From the NCBI RefSeq assembly GCF_021730395.1, contig NC_069367.1:73455501-73519500 (forward strand): a stretch of DNA of 64,000 nucleotides, given 5' to 3'. A program made the translations under genes and the position numbers. The number at the start of each line of letters is the position of its first letter. Position 1 is the stretch's first letter. The DNA is from Mercenaria mercenaria. Lineage: Eukaryota > Mollusca > Bivalvia > Venerida > Veneridae. The notes under the pieces were generated by a model, which was given only the letters and a program-made list of their open reading frames with translations, made no database searches and had not been told where the DNA came from. Shown here piece by piece: positions 11,201 to 21,689 of this stretch.

Positions 11201-14200
11201 CAAAAAAAATCAGATGAGCGTCAGCACCCGCAAGGCGGTGCTCTTGTTTCTTTACAAATGGCATTCATTTTCAAAGGGAGACAACTTTTCTCAAAGATTA
11301 CTTAAAATAATCGGAAAAAATTGTTTCCCTTTGAAAATGAATGCCATTTGTATTTAAAATAATCGGGAACAGTTGTCTCCCTTTGTAAATGAATGCCATT
11401 TGTAAAGAAATAAAGATAAACAATTGCTGAAAACTGTGTTCCACCTTGTTATGCGAAATTTCACCACTCGCACGCTATTGCAAATGCATCAAAACAAACA
11501 TGTGCAACTGTTCTTTGAAAATGGTGAGTTTTTAAAGGCGTTTAACTGTCCGGAAGTGGAGCCCCTTTAGGCAGGCCTTTTCCGGAATTCAATGTTTATA
11601 TCAGTATACTGACACTTGTTTCGTAAAGTAATATACATGTTTTGCATGCTGTTCAATTTTCATGTCAAACAACTCTTTCTATGATTTGGTGTTGTTTGAT
11701 TTTTGTTTCTCAAGGCCTCCATCGAAACCTTAAATCACTATATATGTTAGCAAGTGCACTTATTAGCTTAGCTATTCAAAGAAAAGGTATAGCTATTGAA
11801 CACAGCCGTTTGACTGCATTGGCGTCCCAGTTAGTTAAGTTTGTGTATGCAAGTTGGTACCTCAGTAACCAATTGTAGGAATAATATAAACTTTACACAC
11901 TTGTTCACTATGATAAACTGACTTACATTGCACATGTTTCATAACTATTTTACTTTTTACAAAATTATGCCCCTTTTTTGACTTAAGAAAAAATTTGGTG
12001 AAGGTTTGGTATGTAAGCTGTTATCTCGGTACCCACTAATGGTAATTGATCTAAACATCACACACTTGCCTTCTTTCATGAGTTGATATGCATTGTATGG
12101 GTTCCATAATCCTGTTTTGCATTTTGACAAGGCTGTTGAACAGTCAAGCATTGCTGTCCTCTGATAGCTCCGGTTTTTCGTATTTAAGATTTTAGACGTG
12201 ATATGGATTTTATTTTAAAATGTTTCGGGAACCAAGAGACGGTCCTTGATGCGCTCTGTTAAAGTAATTATGTTGCAACAAACAATTTAATATACTTTGT
12301 TCTATTGAAAGTAACTTGAATATAGAATTACTATGTAGTAGTTTATAGCAGTTAAACAGGACTGTTGATGATAAGGCGTAAAAAAAAATGTTTGTTTCTG
12401 GTATTACAACCGACCCTAAATTTTTGGTTCGACCCTAAATGATTTTATCGCCTTGGAGAATATTTTTTTCAACTTTTTGACAAAAAGCTGCAAAAAGGTA
12501 CTTTTTATGCTTTAAACATGGTCAGTGATGTTAAAAATCACCTTACTGATGCTCTAAAGGCATAACACCTTTATTTGTATTCATTTTTTAACACAAAAAT
12601 GATTTCCGAAAAGTCTCCCTTAATAAAAAATAATTCCAAAATTTTTTTTTTCCGACCTACATTTCCTAATTTTTTTTAGCATGTTACTGGAAACGAAGAT
12701 CTTTTTTTTTTAAGGCGTAACTGGCTATCAAATTTTCAACTTTTTACAGCTCGCACCTTCTATATGACTAAGGTGTATAATACAGTAGGAAAGTTGTCAA
12801 GAGTGTCGTTAGCCATTGGACATGTGGTACATACAGTTAGTGGTGGAGAAATGGACCTGGTTAGCCATTGGACATGTGGTACATACAATTAGTGGTGGAG
12901 AAATGGACCTGGTTAGCCATTGGACATGTGGTACATACAGTTAGTGGTGGAGAAATGAACCTGGTCAGCCATTGGACATGTGGTACATACAATTAGTGGT
13001 GGAGAAATGGACCTGGTCAGCCATTGGACATGTGGTACATACAATTAGTGGTGGAGAAATGGACCTAGTCAGCCATTGGACATGTGGTACATACAATTAG
13101 TGGTGGAGAAATGGACCTAGTCAGATAGTTGGACAATAAATGTGTATGAAACGATCACCATGGTGCTTGTCTAATGGAAAGGGTGAGTGATGTAAAGGTT
13201 ATTTAGCAGACACAAATATATACCCCTGTAGAATATATTGTGGGGGTGGTGGGGATAACACAATGTACCCCTGTAGAATATATTGTGGGGGTGGTGGGGA
13301 TAACACAATGTACCCCTGTAGAATATATTGTGGCGGGATGGGGATAACACAATGTACCCCTGTAGAATATATTGTGGCGGGATGGGGATAACACAATGTA
13401 CCCCTGTAGAATATATTGTGGGGGGATGGGGACAACATAATGTACCCCTGTAGAATATATTGTGGCGGGATGGGGATAACATAATGTACCCCTGTAGAAT
13501 ATATTGTGGGGGGGGTGGGGATAACACAATGTACCCCTGTAGAATATATTGTGGGGGTGGTGGGGATAACACAATGTACCCCTGTAGAATATATTGTGGC
13601 GGGATGGGGATAACACAATGTACCCCTGTAGAATATATTGTGGCGGGATGGGGATAACACAATGTACCCCTGTAGAATATATTGTGGGGGGATGGGGACA
13701 ACACAATGTACCCCTGTAGAATATATTGTGGGGATGGGGACAACACATCATACCCCTGTAGAATATATTGTGGGGGGATGGGGACAACTCGATGTACTCC
13801 TGTAGAATATATTATGGGGGATGGGGACAACTCAATGTACCCCTTTTGAATATGTCGTGGGGGTTTGGGACAACACAATGTACCTCTGTAGAATATAAAA
13901 TATTTTCACTTGTTATTGTTAGTCTCAGTTTTGTTACTTTATTTTTGTTGTTGACTTGTTTGATTTTGGTTATTATCCCCCGACGAAAGCTGGAGGGGTA
14001 TAGTTTTGGCATTGTCTGTCTGTCCATCTTTCCGTCCGTCCGGAGCCATATCTAGGAAATGGTTGGGAATATTTATTTAAAACTTCATATACATGTTCAC
14101 CACTATGAGTTCTTGTGGCCCGTCAAGTTTCAGTCAGATTGCCCAAGTAACACCAGAGTTATGGCCCTTAGAAGTTTCTAGTGTAAACTATATAGGGTAC

Positions 14201-16779
14201 TATAAATATGGCAATTTCTGCATCATAACTTGATATATTTGACCTAGAACTATGAAACTTAAACAGAATTTGGATCACCATAATGTTAATTAGGGGTCAC
14301 CTGACTGTGTCCTTGACCTACTGACCTACTTTCTTGTTTTTAGCTTACCTGAGCACAAAGGTCTGCAATGTTTAAAATTTTGCTTGCCATAGAAATGATA
14401 TCCTGTTGGTTATGAACAGTCACCCTCTGGATTATCACTGAGCACAGTTATTATTAGCAATAACACAGATCTGATTAAGTATTGCATATGTTCTCTTTCA
14501 CTCAGGTGAGTGATATAGGGCCATCATGGCCCTGTCTTTTTTACAAACTGTTGACCAGTGATTAATATGAGGAGAATTATAGTCTCTACTTAATTAATGG
14601 CTTACCAGTCAATAGTCAGAACTATTGCCAGAAATAAATTTTCACACTTACATTCCTAAAGTTTTGACTTACATTTGTATTTGCCTAGAATGAATACAGA
14701 CTGGTCATACAACATCAAACTGTTGACCTACACTTTATGTAAGGACTGGTGTTATAGTATCACCAGTGTTAACAACATCCATGTAGAGAAAATTGATCAC
14801 TGCAAAGGGCAGATTTCTCTCAAGTAGATCTGTATCATCTTTTCTTAGGCTTTTTTTTACAAAGATTGCAACTAACTTAAGATATAGCTGGTAAATTTTC
14901 TGAAGTGGAGCATACAGAAATTGATTATTGCAACATAATATATTTTCTTGAATTTCCTTTACAGGAATTGGCCAAAAAGGATGTTGATACTGATACAACT
15001 TCCTCGTAGCAACTTCAGTCCTACAGATTTATATGGGGAGGCAATAATTATCGCTGTTGACCTAGAAAGGATTGACCTAAGTAAGTTGCTTCTGATGCTC
15101 TTTAGCTCACCTGAGCCAGAGGCTCAGTTTGAGCTTTTGTGTTTGCTCACTGTCTGGCGTCCGCCCGTTGTCCATCTGTCCATACTTCCCTTTAAACAAC
15201 ATCTCCTCCTAAACCACCAATACCATTTTGAAGAAACTTCACGAAAATCCTGAAGGCTTTAAAGTTGTTCAAACATTGTTTCCATCCCAGAACTTGTTGA
15301 AAGAAAAATTCAAAATTTGTTTCAAACCACATGGCCTAGGTCTTTGAAATTTGGTTGTACATCATCAGTCGGCCTCTCAGTCCCGAGGTCAGTTTTAATA
15401 GACTTGTATAGGAAGAAACTACCCAAAAACTAGGCTTTTGATATTTGGTATGTTGCATGCCTTGTGGTCTCTACCAAGTTTTCAAATTATTACCTGTGGG
15501 TGAAAAGAGGTCCTGCGTGGAGTTTTTGACATAGACTATATAGGAAAAGATTTAAAATTCTTCTCGTCTGAAATTGCAAGGCATAGGCTTTTGATATTTG
15601 GTATGTTGCATTGTCTAGTGGTCCTCTACCAAGATTATTCAAATTATGACCCCAAGTTGAAAAGAGGCCCTACCCAGCGGGGTCCCAGGTTTTACATAGA
15701 CTTAATATATAGGAAAAAAATTTGAAAATCTTCTTGTCTGATGCTGCAAGGCATAGGCTTTTGATATTTGGTATGTTGCCTTGCCTAGTGTTCCTCTGTC
15801 AAAATTGTTCAAATTATGCCCCTGGGGTGAAAAGAGGCCCTGCCCTGGGGTCCCAAATTTAACATAGACTTATAAAGAGGAAAAAAATCTTGTCAGAAAG
15901 TTCAAGGCCTAGGCTTTTGATATTTGGTATGTAGCTTTACCTAGTTGATCTCTTAACAAGACTGTTCAAATTATGCCCCTGGGGTGAAAAGAGGCCCCAC
16001 CCTGAGGGTCATTTGTTATTCGAGTTATATAGGAATAAATGCTTCAAAAATTATCAGATCATATTTCCTAGACTGTTTAACTATAATTACCTGATGACCC
16101 CATGTGTTTTGGGGTCACTTGACTCACCTTGACCTACTGACCTACTTTCTTGGTTTTTTTTTAAGATAAACCTTGAAATTTTGATGACATTTACAGTTTT
16201 GCACACCGATTTTACAACTGACTTTCAGTGACCATGAATGTGACCTACTTTCTAATATTTTAGCATCAGTTTGCCATTTTCAATATGTGGCTCATATTAC
16301 TCAAGTGAGCGATTCAGGGTCATCATGACCCTCTTGTTTAAGCTTTAGCAAAGAAATTTGTTCAAGCAAGCAACTTAACTCAAGTGGGCCATATAGGGCC
16401 ATCATGGCCCTCTTGTTTTCATTCATTACAGTATCAAATGAATGGATATGCAGTGTGTGTTAGTCATAGTCAAAGCTTCTAGGGCTTATACTATAACTAT
16501 TTTAGTAGCATTGTGTTTTGGTGGAGTTAACATTTAATATTTTGTTTCATAGCTTTATATACATGTAATTGATTTTCAGTTGATGGAAATTCATTGGTTT
16601 TCAACCAATTAAAGAAATAAAACTTGTTTCTGCTTTTAAAGATTAGTCTGTTTTGAATTTTATACATTTTGTCTAAGCGCTTGTCGGTTTTACACATAGT
16701 TTATTTTAGAGTGATATACAGTAAATTGAGATATTTCTTTTATGTAGTTCAATATGGGAAGATGCCACATGTCACATGA
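5101..16779 (+). CDS. unrecognised host gene, 3' part: four spliced exons
   Basis: Four exons with good splice sites join without breaking frame. Exon 5101-5160 follows 'gttttattacag' and precedes 'gtaagctg'; it reads 'NVDSLGGPNQVAIDSLKKW'. Exon 5282-5321 follows 'tttgcatacag' and precedes 'gtaagttt'; it reads 'PKVFHIINSMGR'. Exon 14965-15080 follows 'tttcctttacag' and precedes 'gtaagttg'; it reads 'NWPKRMLILIQLPRSN', then 'LYGEAIIIAVDLERIDL'. Exon 16748-16779 follows 'tttcttttatgtag' and reads 'QYGKMPHVT' to TGA. The phases agree at each join (one base carried, two bases carried, one base carried). Together they encode about 82 residues of the C-terminus. The first exon needs an upstream partner ending in one extra base, which I could not place. 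I do not recognise the family. The 9.6 kb third intron is filled with repeats. The model is inference from signals and phase; each exon is short. Confidence 0.5.
5185..5214 (+). repeat. A-tract, about 29 bases
   Basis: Pure A run in the short intron between the first two exons of the 5.1-16.8 kb gene. It could be a decayed retroposon tail, but no element body is recognisable upstream. Confidence 0.5.
5486..5682. mobile_element. MITE with TA target duplication, 197 bp
   Basis: The termini are inverted: TA-CTGTGAAATCAT at the left and ATGATTTTTCAG-TA at the right (11 of 12 matching). The TA dinucleotides at the outer edges fit a Tc1/mariner-type target. The body contains 'ttcgtggttgagtcgatcca', a text I associate with a dispersed molluscan short repeat. 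Non-autonomous, no coding capacity. Confidence 0.7.
5950..6660 (+). repeat. tandem array, about 125-bp units, riddled with small deletions
   Basis: Units share 'tggttcctttcttgaactgg', 'atgggttccagagttatggc', 'ttttgaccttgtctgcaca' and 'ttaccaaacttgcacacaac'. Successive units lose single bases at many places (for example 'ccagagttagcctgaagac'), much more than they show substitutions. This may be sequence noise; see the finding on 5.9-10.7 kb. Confidence 0.55.
6661..7600 (+). repeat. degraded array with 'ccctttgacttagaaaat' units
   Basis: Repeated 'aattatgccctttgacttag', 'gttaagtttcat' and 'catatagatttgaaa' every 150-200 bases mark the bivalve 'taactcattctggcaaattatgcccctttttgactta' type array. 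It is heavily indel-marked. No gene seen. Confidence 0.5.
7601..9260. other. no confident gene; repeat scraps
   Basis: Repeat fragments with 'aattacctcccattat' (7730) and 'ttacttcccttttacgttac' (7857) and a 'gatataaggccatcatggcc' tail at 8118-8140 typical of bivalve arrays. A 98-residue plus frame at 8508-8804 and a 74-residue minus frame at 9005-9229 have no recognised domain. Confidence 0.35.
9440..10674 (+). repeat. deletion-riddled copy of the 11243-12757 block
   Basis: It aligns along its whole length with 11243-12757: 'gaacagttgtcctttgtaaa', 'tcgcacgctattgcaa', 'gtatactgacacttgtttcg', 'ggtattacaaccgacc' and 'gctttttacagct' occur in the same order. It is about 280 bases shorter because single bases and short runs are missing throughout while substitutions are rare. 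It is either a decayed copy or raw-read sequence in the assembly. Confidence 0.75.
10722..11175 (+). repeat. tandem array, three units of about 172 bp
   Basis: Unit starts at about 10726, 10897 and 11070 ('cttgcaacacttgttcacca'), each with 'cataactccatcctgctttt' and 'ttttggacttagaaaatca'. The copies are well preserved, unlike the block just upstream. A terminal 'cgcaaggcggtgctcttgtt' follows at 11229-11248. Confidence 0.7.
11243..12757 (+). repeat. repeat block, intact partner of 9440-10674
   Basis: About 1.5 kb composite repeat. Its first 480 bases include a member of the dispersed ETS-motif family (11320-11720). The later part has 'ggtattacaaccgaccctaa', 'tggttcgaccctaaatgatt' and 'aaggcataacacctttattt'. 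No protein is encoded. Confidence 0.7.
11320..11720 (+). repeat. dispersed family E, copy 2 (ETS-like motif)
   Basis: Contains 'aaatgaatgccatttgtaaa', 'cactcgcacgctattgcaaa', 'aaaatggtgagtttttaaag', 'gtccggaagtggagcccctt' and 'cttttccggaattcaatg'. Related copies lie at about 9530-9810, 19035-19420, 28020-28300 and 63320-63665, all in plus orientation. CCGGAAGT matches the ETS-factor core; whether it is bound is unknown. Confidence 0.7.
12809..13125 (+). repeat. minisatellite, 52-bp unit, six copies
   Basis: Units start at 12809, 12861, 12913, 12965, 13017 and 13069, each 'tagccattggacatgtgg' to 'gtggagaaatggacct'. The period is exactly 52 with few substitutions (t/c at the second base, 'agtta/aatta'). 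Recent tandem amplification. Confidence 0.95.
13221..13895 (+). repeat. minisatellite, 44/45-bp unit, about 15 copies
   Basis: Units 'tacccctgtagaatatattg' plus a G-rich spacer start at 13221, 13266, 13311, 13355, 13399 and 13443 and continue at 44-45-bp spacing to about 13895. The unit is free of stops in all three minus-strand frames, so long overlapping open frames (235, 194 and 153 residues) appear there. They are repeat artefacts, because the length alternation moves the frame unit by unit. The G-rich strand carries GGGG runs. Confidence 0.95.
13966..14550 (+). repeat. bivalve repeat 'atccccccgacgaaagctgg'
   Basis: Starts 'ccccgacgaaagctggaggg' with 'ctgtctgtccatctttccgt', carries 'gacctactgacctactttct' at 14317-14336, and ends 'gatatagggccatcatggcc' near 14510-14530. 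Same construction as other arrays in the window. It lies in the long intron of the 5.1-16.8 kb gene. Confidence 0.6.
15101..16420 (+). repeat. composite repeat with inverted ends and about 170-bp units
   Basis: Begins 'tttagctcacctgagcc' and ends 'ctcaagtgagcgattcaggg...tgaccctcttgttt' (about 16339), so the ends 'agctcacctgag' and 'ctcaagtgagc' are inverted. The interior has four units with 'ggcataggcttttgatattt' and 'aaattatgcccctggggtga'. A second tail, 'gggccatatagggccatcat', follows to 16420. The element begins 20 bases after the splice donor at 15081. Related units occur at 21690-22200. Confidence 0.65.
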
Positions 16780-17770
16780 AGCCGCATACCACAACAAATC
16801 GCTGTAGCACAGATATCTATGTCACACCTAAAAAGGAAATTTCACCAGAGGCACAAAGGATCACCAGGATTGCATGGAATATTCAGACATGATGACAATA
16901 AAAAGCACAATAGTCCAACACATCTGTACCTGGAATTAAGTCGACTGTAGAGAAATTGTATTCTTGGCTTGAAAAGATCCTAAAGTGATTTTGTTAGCCC
17001 GTTGTGGAAGGCAATTTGATTTTCCAGTTCTTGTCTCAGCTCTACTGTGCACAAAAATAACTAGGACATTATTCAGCTGAGTTTCTTCTAAAAAGTATTC
17101 TTTTACTAGTGTTCAAGAAACTGTACCCTAAACAGTCGTACTTGCTATGACACTACTTGGTATCCGGTACCATGCCTATAACTGACAGACAGACAAATTT
17201 ACTATGAAAAACTGGGAAGGCCTGCCAAGGGTTTTCATATGTTAAAAAAAAATTCAAGCAATGATGTACACTCATGATAAATTTGGTACCAAAATGTTCA
17301 TTATCTTAAGTAGAAAATGACAATTGTAATTGGAAGTTTGAATTGTATTATTTTACGCTATATTTAAGAAAATTAATATATTTTAAACTTGTAAATTTTA
17401 TCATTTGTTAAAATGTTATATTATAGTTTTAAGCCTTAATGCCCTCTTTTTACAATCTGCCTAAAGAAACACTTTAGTTATTCTTGTTTATTATTTAGCC
17501 ATTTCCTTGATTAAAAATACACAACAAAATTCAAGCTCAAGACTTTCCAAGGTTGACAAGTTATTACTTTCTTTGATTTTGCTTAAGTTTGTTAATTATT
17601 GTTAAACACTTTTGTTCAGAATTTATTAAGGTGTATAATGTTATCTTTTAATAGTAAAGTAAGGAGAAGACAACCTTTACTGTAAGCTAATATAGCTTTC
17701 TGTCCAATGCCTGAAACATTTTTTGTAAATATTTCATGACTTCCTGAATAAAGATGTATAATTTAAAACT
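16780..17770 (+). terminator. probable 3' UTR and polyadenylation signal of the 5.1-16.8 kb gene
   Basis: After the TGA at 16777-16779 there is about 970 bp of AT-rich sequence free of recognised repeats, ending in AATAAA at 17747-17752. Only the signal hexamer is seen directly; the UTR length is inferred from it. Confidence 0.4.
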
Positions 17771-18061
17771 ATAAGTAAAGTATATAAACCCCAAACTTTT
17801 AAGGTGCGAGAAGACAAAATTTCATTTCAACTCTTGTAAAAAATTAACTTTGTGATATTTTTCTTAGTGATAAGTTTCTCAGTGATAACTAGACATTTAA
17901 TTTTATATCTGTGTAGATTTTTGTACAGTTAATTCAGCTGTATACAAGACAATATTTATGAAGATTTTTTTTTATGTTTTAAGCTACCTAATTATTTATA
18001 TAAGAGAAAACTGTTAAATTTTAATTACTTCATAAGTGTACATGTAAATCCTGTTTCACTA

Positions 18062-18241
18062 TACAGTACAACCTCTGAAGAGCAACACCCTTTTGGGGAT
18101 ACAAATATTGACTGTTGTGTAGAGGTTGTTGTCTTGAGAGGTAAATTTGATAATATATTTATTCAGCTTAGGGAAATTTTGATGATGTTGTTATAGAGGT
18201 TTTTGCTTAAGAGAGGACTGCTCTGAAGAGGTTGTACTATA
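18062..18241. mobile_element. MITE family M1, copy 1 (TA duplication)
   Basis: Left end TA-CAGTACAACCTCTgaAGAGCA, right end 'tgctctgaagaggttgtact' then TA. The arms are inverted over about 24 bases. Copy 2 is at 29040-29219. Non-coding, 180 bp. Confidence 0.8.
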
Positions 18242-18472
18242 CTTACATATTATTGAGAGCTAAGGGACTCCATTTGAAATAAGCAGTATTGTAACTTTCA
18301 TGGTTTATCCAAGGCGGAAAGATCGTCATTTTTTCCTGATATTTATGTATTAGCTTTATTACACTTGTAAAGTACAAACATAAAAGGGTTTACTACATAT
18401 TTATTAATTCTAATATTTTTGATTTCTGGACCACTTTGTATTTCTGTTATAATTGGATCTTATATCTGAATA

Positions 18473-18783
18473 AAATTGAATTGAATTGAACTGAACTGAA
18501 TTCTGATCTGGAACCAAACTGAACTGAACTGAATTCTAAACTGAACTGATTTCTAAACTGGAACCAAACTGAACTGAACTGAATTTTAAATTGAACTGAA
18601 TTCTAAACTGGAACCAAACTGAACTGAACTGAATTCTAAACTGGAACCAAACTGAACTGAACTGAGTTTGAAACAGAAACTGAACTGACTTTTGGACTGT
18701 TACTGAATGAACTGAATTTTGAACTGCAACTAAACTGAACTGAACTGAATCTGAAACAGAAACTGAACTGAACTGAACTGAAT
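18473..18783 (+). repeat. GAACT/GAATT-type simple satellite
   Basis: Runs of 'ctgaactgaactgaat' with interspersed 'tctaaactggaaccaaa' over 310 bases, starting directly after 'atctgaataaaattgaattg'. That preceding text looks like a retroposon tail (AATAAA followed by a short repeat), so the satellite may have grown from it. The minus-strand serine/phenylalanine-rich frame here is not a gene. Confidence 0.85.
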
Positions 18784-18800
18784 ATAGCTGGGTAAAAAAC

Positions 18801-18930
18801 TACAGTACAGCTTGCATTAAGAGACCACCAAAAGGAAGGAAAAAACATGTTCTCTTTATGCAACATAGTTTGTTCTTTGATATCATAAAAAAGAAACTGA
18901 AAAGGTGGTCTCTTAAGGTTTAGCAGTATA
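18801..18930. mobile_element. MITE, 130 bp, TIR 'TACAGTACAGCTTGCATTAA'
   Basis: The left arm 'gcattaagagaccacc' pairs with the right arm 'ggtggtctcttaagg'. The outer ends 'tacagtacagcttg' and 'ttagcagtata' are less well matched. TA at the edges. No coding capacity. Confidence 0.75.
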
Positions 18931-19034
18931 TCACAAAATAACAGATTTTTTTAGTAAATGAACAGCACCTTGACGCACAACTTATCTGTCCAATGCATGC
19001 TTTACTGTTCTGCCCCGAGAGTTGGATAGTTAAA

Positions 19035-19420
19035 ATATTCTTAATGAGTTGCCCCCCTTTGAATAAGAATGTCATTTGTAAAGAAATAAATGTAAACAAT
19101 TGTCAAAAACGATGTTTACCAAGTTATGTAAAGTTTAAACACTCGCACGATGTTGCAAATGCATCAAAATGAAGACATGTAACAGCTTTTTCAAAATGGT
19201 GAGTTTTTAAAGGCGCTGAACTGTCCAGAAGTGTGGCCCCTTCTTGCAGTCCCTTTCCGGAATTCAATACATACATTAATAAATTGACAATGGTTTTGTA
19301 GAATAATATAAATGTTTTGTATGCTGTTAAATTTTCATGTAAAACAATGCTTTCTTTCAATGATTTGATGACGTTCGAACTTTTTTCTCCGAAACATGGA
19401 CCTATACCTTAATGCAAGAA
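19035..19420 (+). repeat. dispersed family E, copy 3
   Basis: Same landmarks as the copy at 11320: 'tgtcatttgtaaagaaataa', 'aacactcgcacgatgttgca', 'aaaatggtgagtttttaaag', 'ctgtccagaagtgtggcccc', 'cctttccggaattcaatac'. The ETS-like core is altered to CCAGAAGT. Nothing gene-like is seen from here to 19690. Confidence 0.75.
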
Positions 19421-19689
19421 GCCTCTAAATCAAATGTACTTTATGAAACTTATTATGCTTTTGTGCTGCAGATTTTGTAATGTAGTTTTGTTTTGTCTAT
19501 GATGATTTCTCTAAATAAACTTTAAACATTTTTTCTCTTATTTATTACAATATCTACAGTTGACAGATGCATATTAGTTCAAATAAAATGACATGAGATT
19601 TGTGTGCCATTTACCAGTCCATTTACTTTTGCTAATACTAAGTCATCATTTTCATCAAAATTTCCAGTAATCACCTCCTTTTTGAAGAG

Positions 19690-20200
19690 TATACTCATGA
19701 TTTGATTAAGGTACTGTTCTTGCGTGGCTGTAATGGACAAAAAATTGTCTCCCACATCGCTGATTTACTGCTGCTGTCTGTCACAAATCTTGTCCGCAAT
19801 CTTAAACATTTCTCGTGCAATCTGCACCAAATTTGAACAAAATGTGTCTGCATGACCATAAGTCCATGATGAAGTTCTATTGCTAGCCAAACCACTGGAA
19901 TTAGGGCCCTTGAAAATCAGCCTTTTTACTCTTGTCCGCACTCATAAGTTGAACATTTCTCATTTGATTTTCACCAAACTTTAACAAAATGTATTTGCCA
20001 GTAAGTCCTCTGCCAGGTTTGATTACTAGCCAGATCCCCCCAGGATTGCTCTTGAACTACCAAAAATGGCCTTTTTTACTCTTAAAAAGTATATTTGTAG
20101 TGAGTAAACAGTACATTTTTTTATGAAAACTGACTTAATATTCAGATGATTAAGCAGTTGTGGGAGACATGTGCTTTTCTCAAAAGCAGCTCTGGTTATT
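19690..20200 (+). repeat. array family Q, copy 1
   Basis: Two to three units with 'caccaaatttgaacaaaatg', 'gcctttttactcttgtccgc' and 'ttgattttcaccaaacttta'. The end is 'cagttgtgggagacatgtgcttttctcaaaagcag'. The reverse complement of this end and of one unit lies at 51505-51760. Confidence 0.6.
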
Positions 20201-20221
20201 AGTTAATCTAAAAAGTCTCGT

Positions 20222-20995
20222 TTTTAGCTGAACTATACAAAGTATATGGAGAGCTATGCTACTCCCCTTGGGGTCGGCGTTGGCGACATTCCACGTTCCC
20301 ACCTTGGTTAGTTTTTTTATACACTTATCTCTTTTTTTCTCCTTATCTCTGTAATTACCTGATGGATTTGCTTTAAAATAGTTTTTCCTCATTATCACCC
20401 GCATCATCTGGCATAAGGGCCATAACACTAGCACCAATATTTTATTAACTATCTCCCCTTTTTACTTAGAATTTCAGGTTAAAGTTTTCTGTCACTTTCA
20501 CTCTTCTCAGTTATTAGTAAATGGAGTGAAATAGTTGTTCCGGAAGGTCGGTGGTTCTACCCAGGTGCCCGCACGTGATGAAATAATGCACGGAGGGGCA
20601 CCTGGGGTCTTCCTCCACCATTAAAGCTGGAAAGTCGCAGTATGACCTATCATGTGTCGGTGCGACATTAAATAAAAAAAAAAAAAAAAAGAAATAGTTG
20701 TTCCACTTTATCACTTAATTCATATAACACAAGGTCCATAACTCTGGTACAAAAATTTCATGAGTTATGTCCCCCTTTTACATAGAATTTCAGGTTAAAG
20801 TTTTGATGTACTTTCACTCTTACCTCGGTTATTACAAAGTGGATTTGATTCAAACTTAAAATAGTTGTTCCACCCACATCATATGACACAAGGTTCATAA
20901 CTCTGGTACCAGTATTTCACGATTGATACCTCCCCCACTTTTGCCTAGACTTTAAGATTAATTTTGATGCATTTTCACTATATCTGTTATTGTAC
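20222..20995 (+). repeat. array family 'tttagctgaactatacaaag', about 160-bp units
   Basis: The head 'tttagctgaactatacaaag...ggggtcggcgttggcg' resembles 2296-2370. The units share 'aatttcaggttaaagttttg', 'aaatagttgttccac' and 'cacaaggtccataactctgg'. A SINE is inserted at 20542-20690 and duplicates 14 bases of one unit. Confidence 0.65.
20542..20690 (+). mobile_element. SINE family S1, 5'-truncated, perfect 14-bp target duplication
   Basis: The body 'cggaggggcacctggggtct', 'cctccaccattaaagctgga', 'gtgtcggtgcgacattaaat' is the plus-strand version of the SINEs at 50397-50609 and 56691-56953. It lacks their tRNA-like head and ends in A-rich tail. 'gaaatagttgttcc' occurs at 20528-20541 and again at 20691-20704, an exact target-site duplication. 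5' truncation plus tail plus duplication is the signature of LINE-driven retroposition. The intact duplication suggests a fairly young insertion. Confidence 0.92.
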
Positions 20996-20999
20996 CCAC

Positions 21000-21685
21000 C
21001 GACAACAAAGTTGTAAGGGGGTGACTGGTTTCAGGTTGTCTGTCTGTCCGTCCGTAGACACAATCTTGTGCGCACCATCTCTCCTCATCCCCTTGACACA
21101 ATTTATTGAAACTTCACACAAGTGATCAGTAACAACAGTAGTTGTGCATGGGGCATGTTAGGTTCTTTCAGAAAAAAAACTGCAGAGTTACGGGACTTTG
21201 TTTTTTGTTACTATACTATATACATGGACACAATCTTGTGCACACCATCTCTCCTCGTCCCCTGGACACAATTTAATGAAACTTCACACAAGTGATCAGT
21301 AACAACAGTAGATGTGCATGGGACATGTAAGGTTCTTTCAATGACAAAAATTGCAGAGTTATGGGACTTTGTTTCTTGTTAACATACCATGTACATACAA
21401 TCTGCATATGCAATCTTGTGTGCGCCTAATCTTCCGAACCCTTGCACACAATTTAATGAAACTTCACACAAGTACCAACCCTAGTTGTGCATGGTGCACG
21501 TTACGTTCTTTTAGATAAATATTCTGCATAGTTATGGGACTTTGTTTTTTGTTACTATACTGTATACATACAGTCTATATACATACAGTCCACATAATTA
21601 TGCAATCTTGTGTGTGTCAAATTGCGATGTACTGTGTCAGTGCATGCGGGGGGTACATTCATCACCTTTAGTGATAGCTCTAGTT
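21000..21685 (+). repeat. interspersed repeat family P, copy 2
   Basis: Near-identical to 3040-3725 in order and ends: 'ccgacaacaaagttgtaagg' at the start, 'tgcatgcggggggtacattc' and 'agtgatagctctagtt' at the end. Compared with copy 1 it has an extra early unit with 'acacaatcttgtgcgcacca'. Confidence 0.75.
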
Positions 21686-21689
21686 ACTG

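Noticed and set aside
13171-13878. 235-, 194- and 153-residue minus-strand frames as proline/tyrosine-rich repeat proteins
   Set aside because: They overlap in three frames, arise from a stop-free 44/45-bp unit whose length alternates, and have no start or splice context.
18636-18866. Serine/phenylalanine-rich protein on the minus strand
   Set aside because: Entirely made of the GAACT/GAATT satellite.
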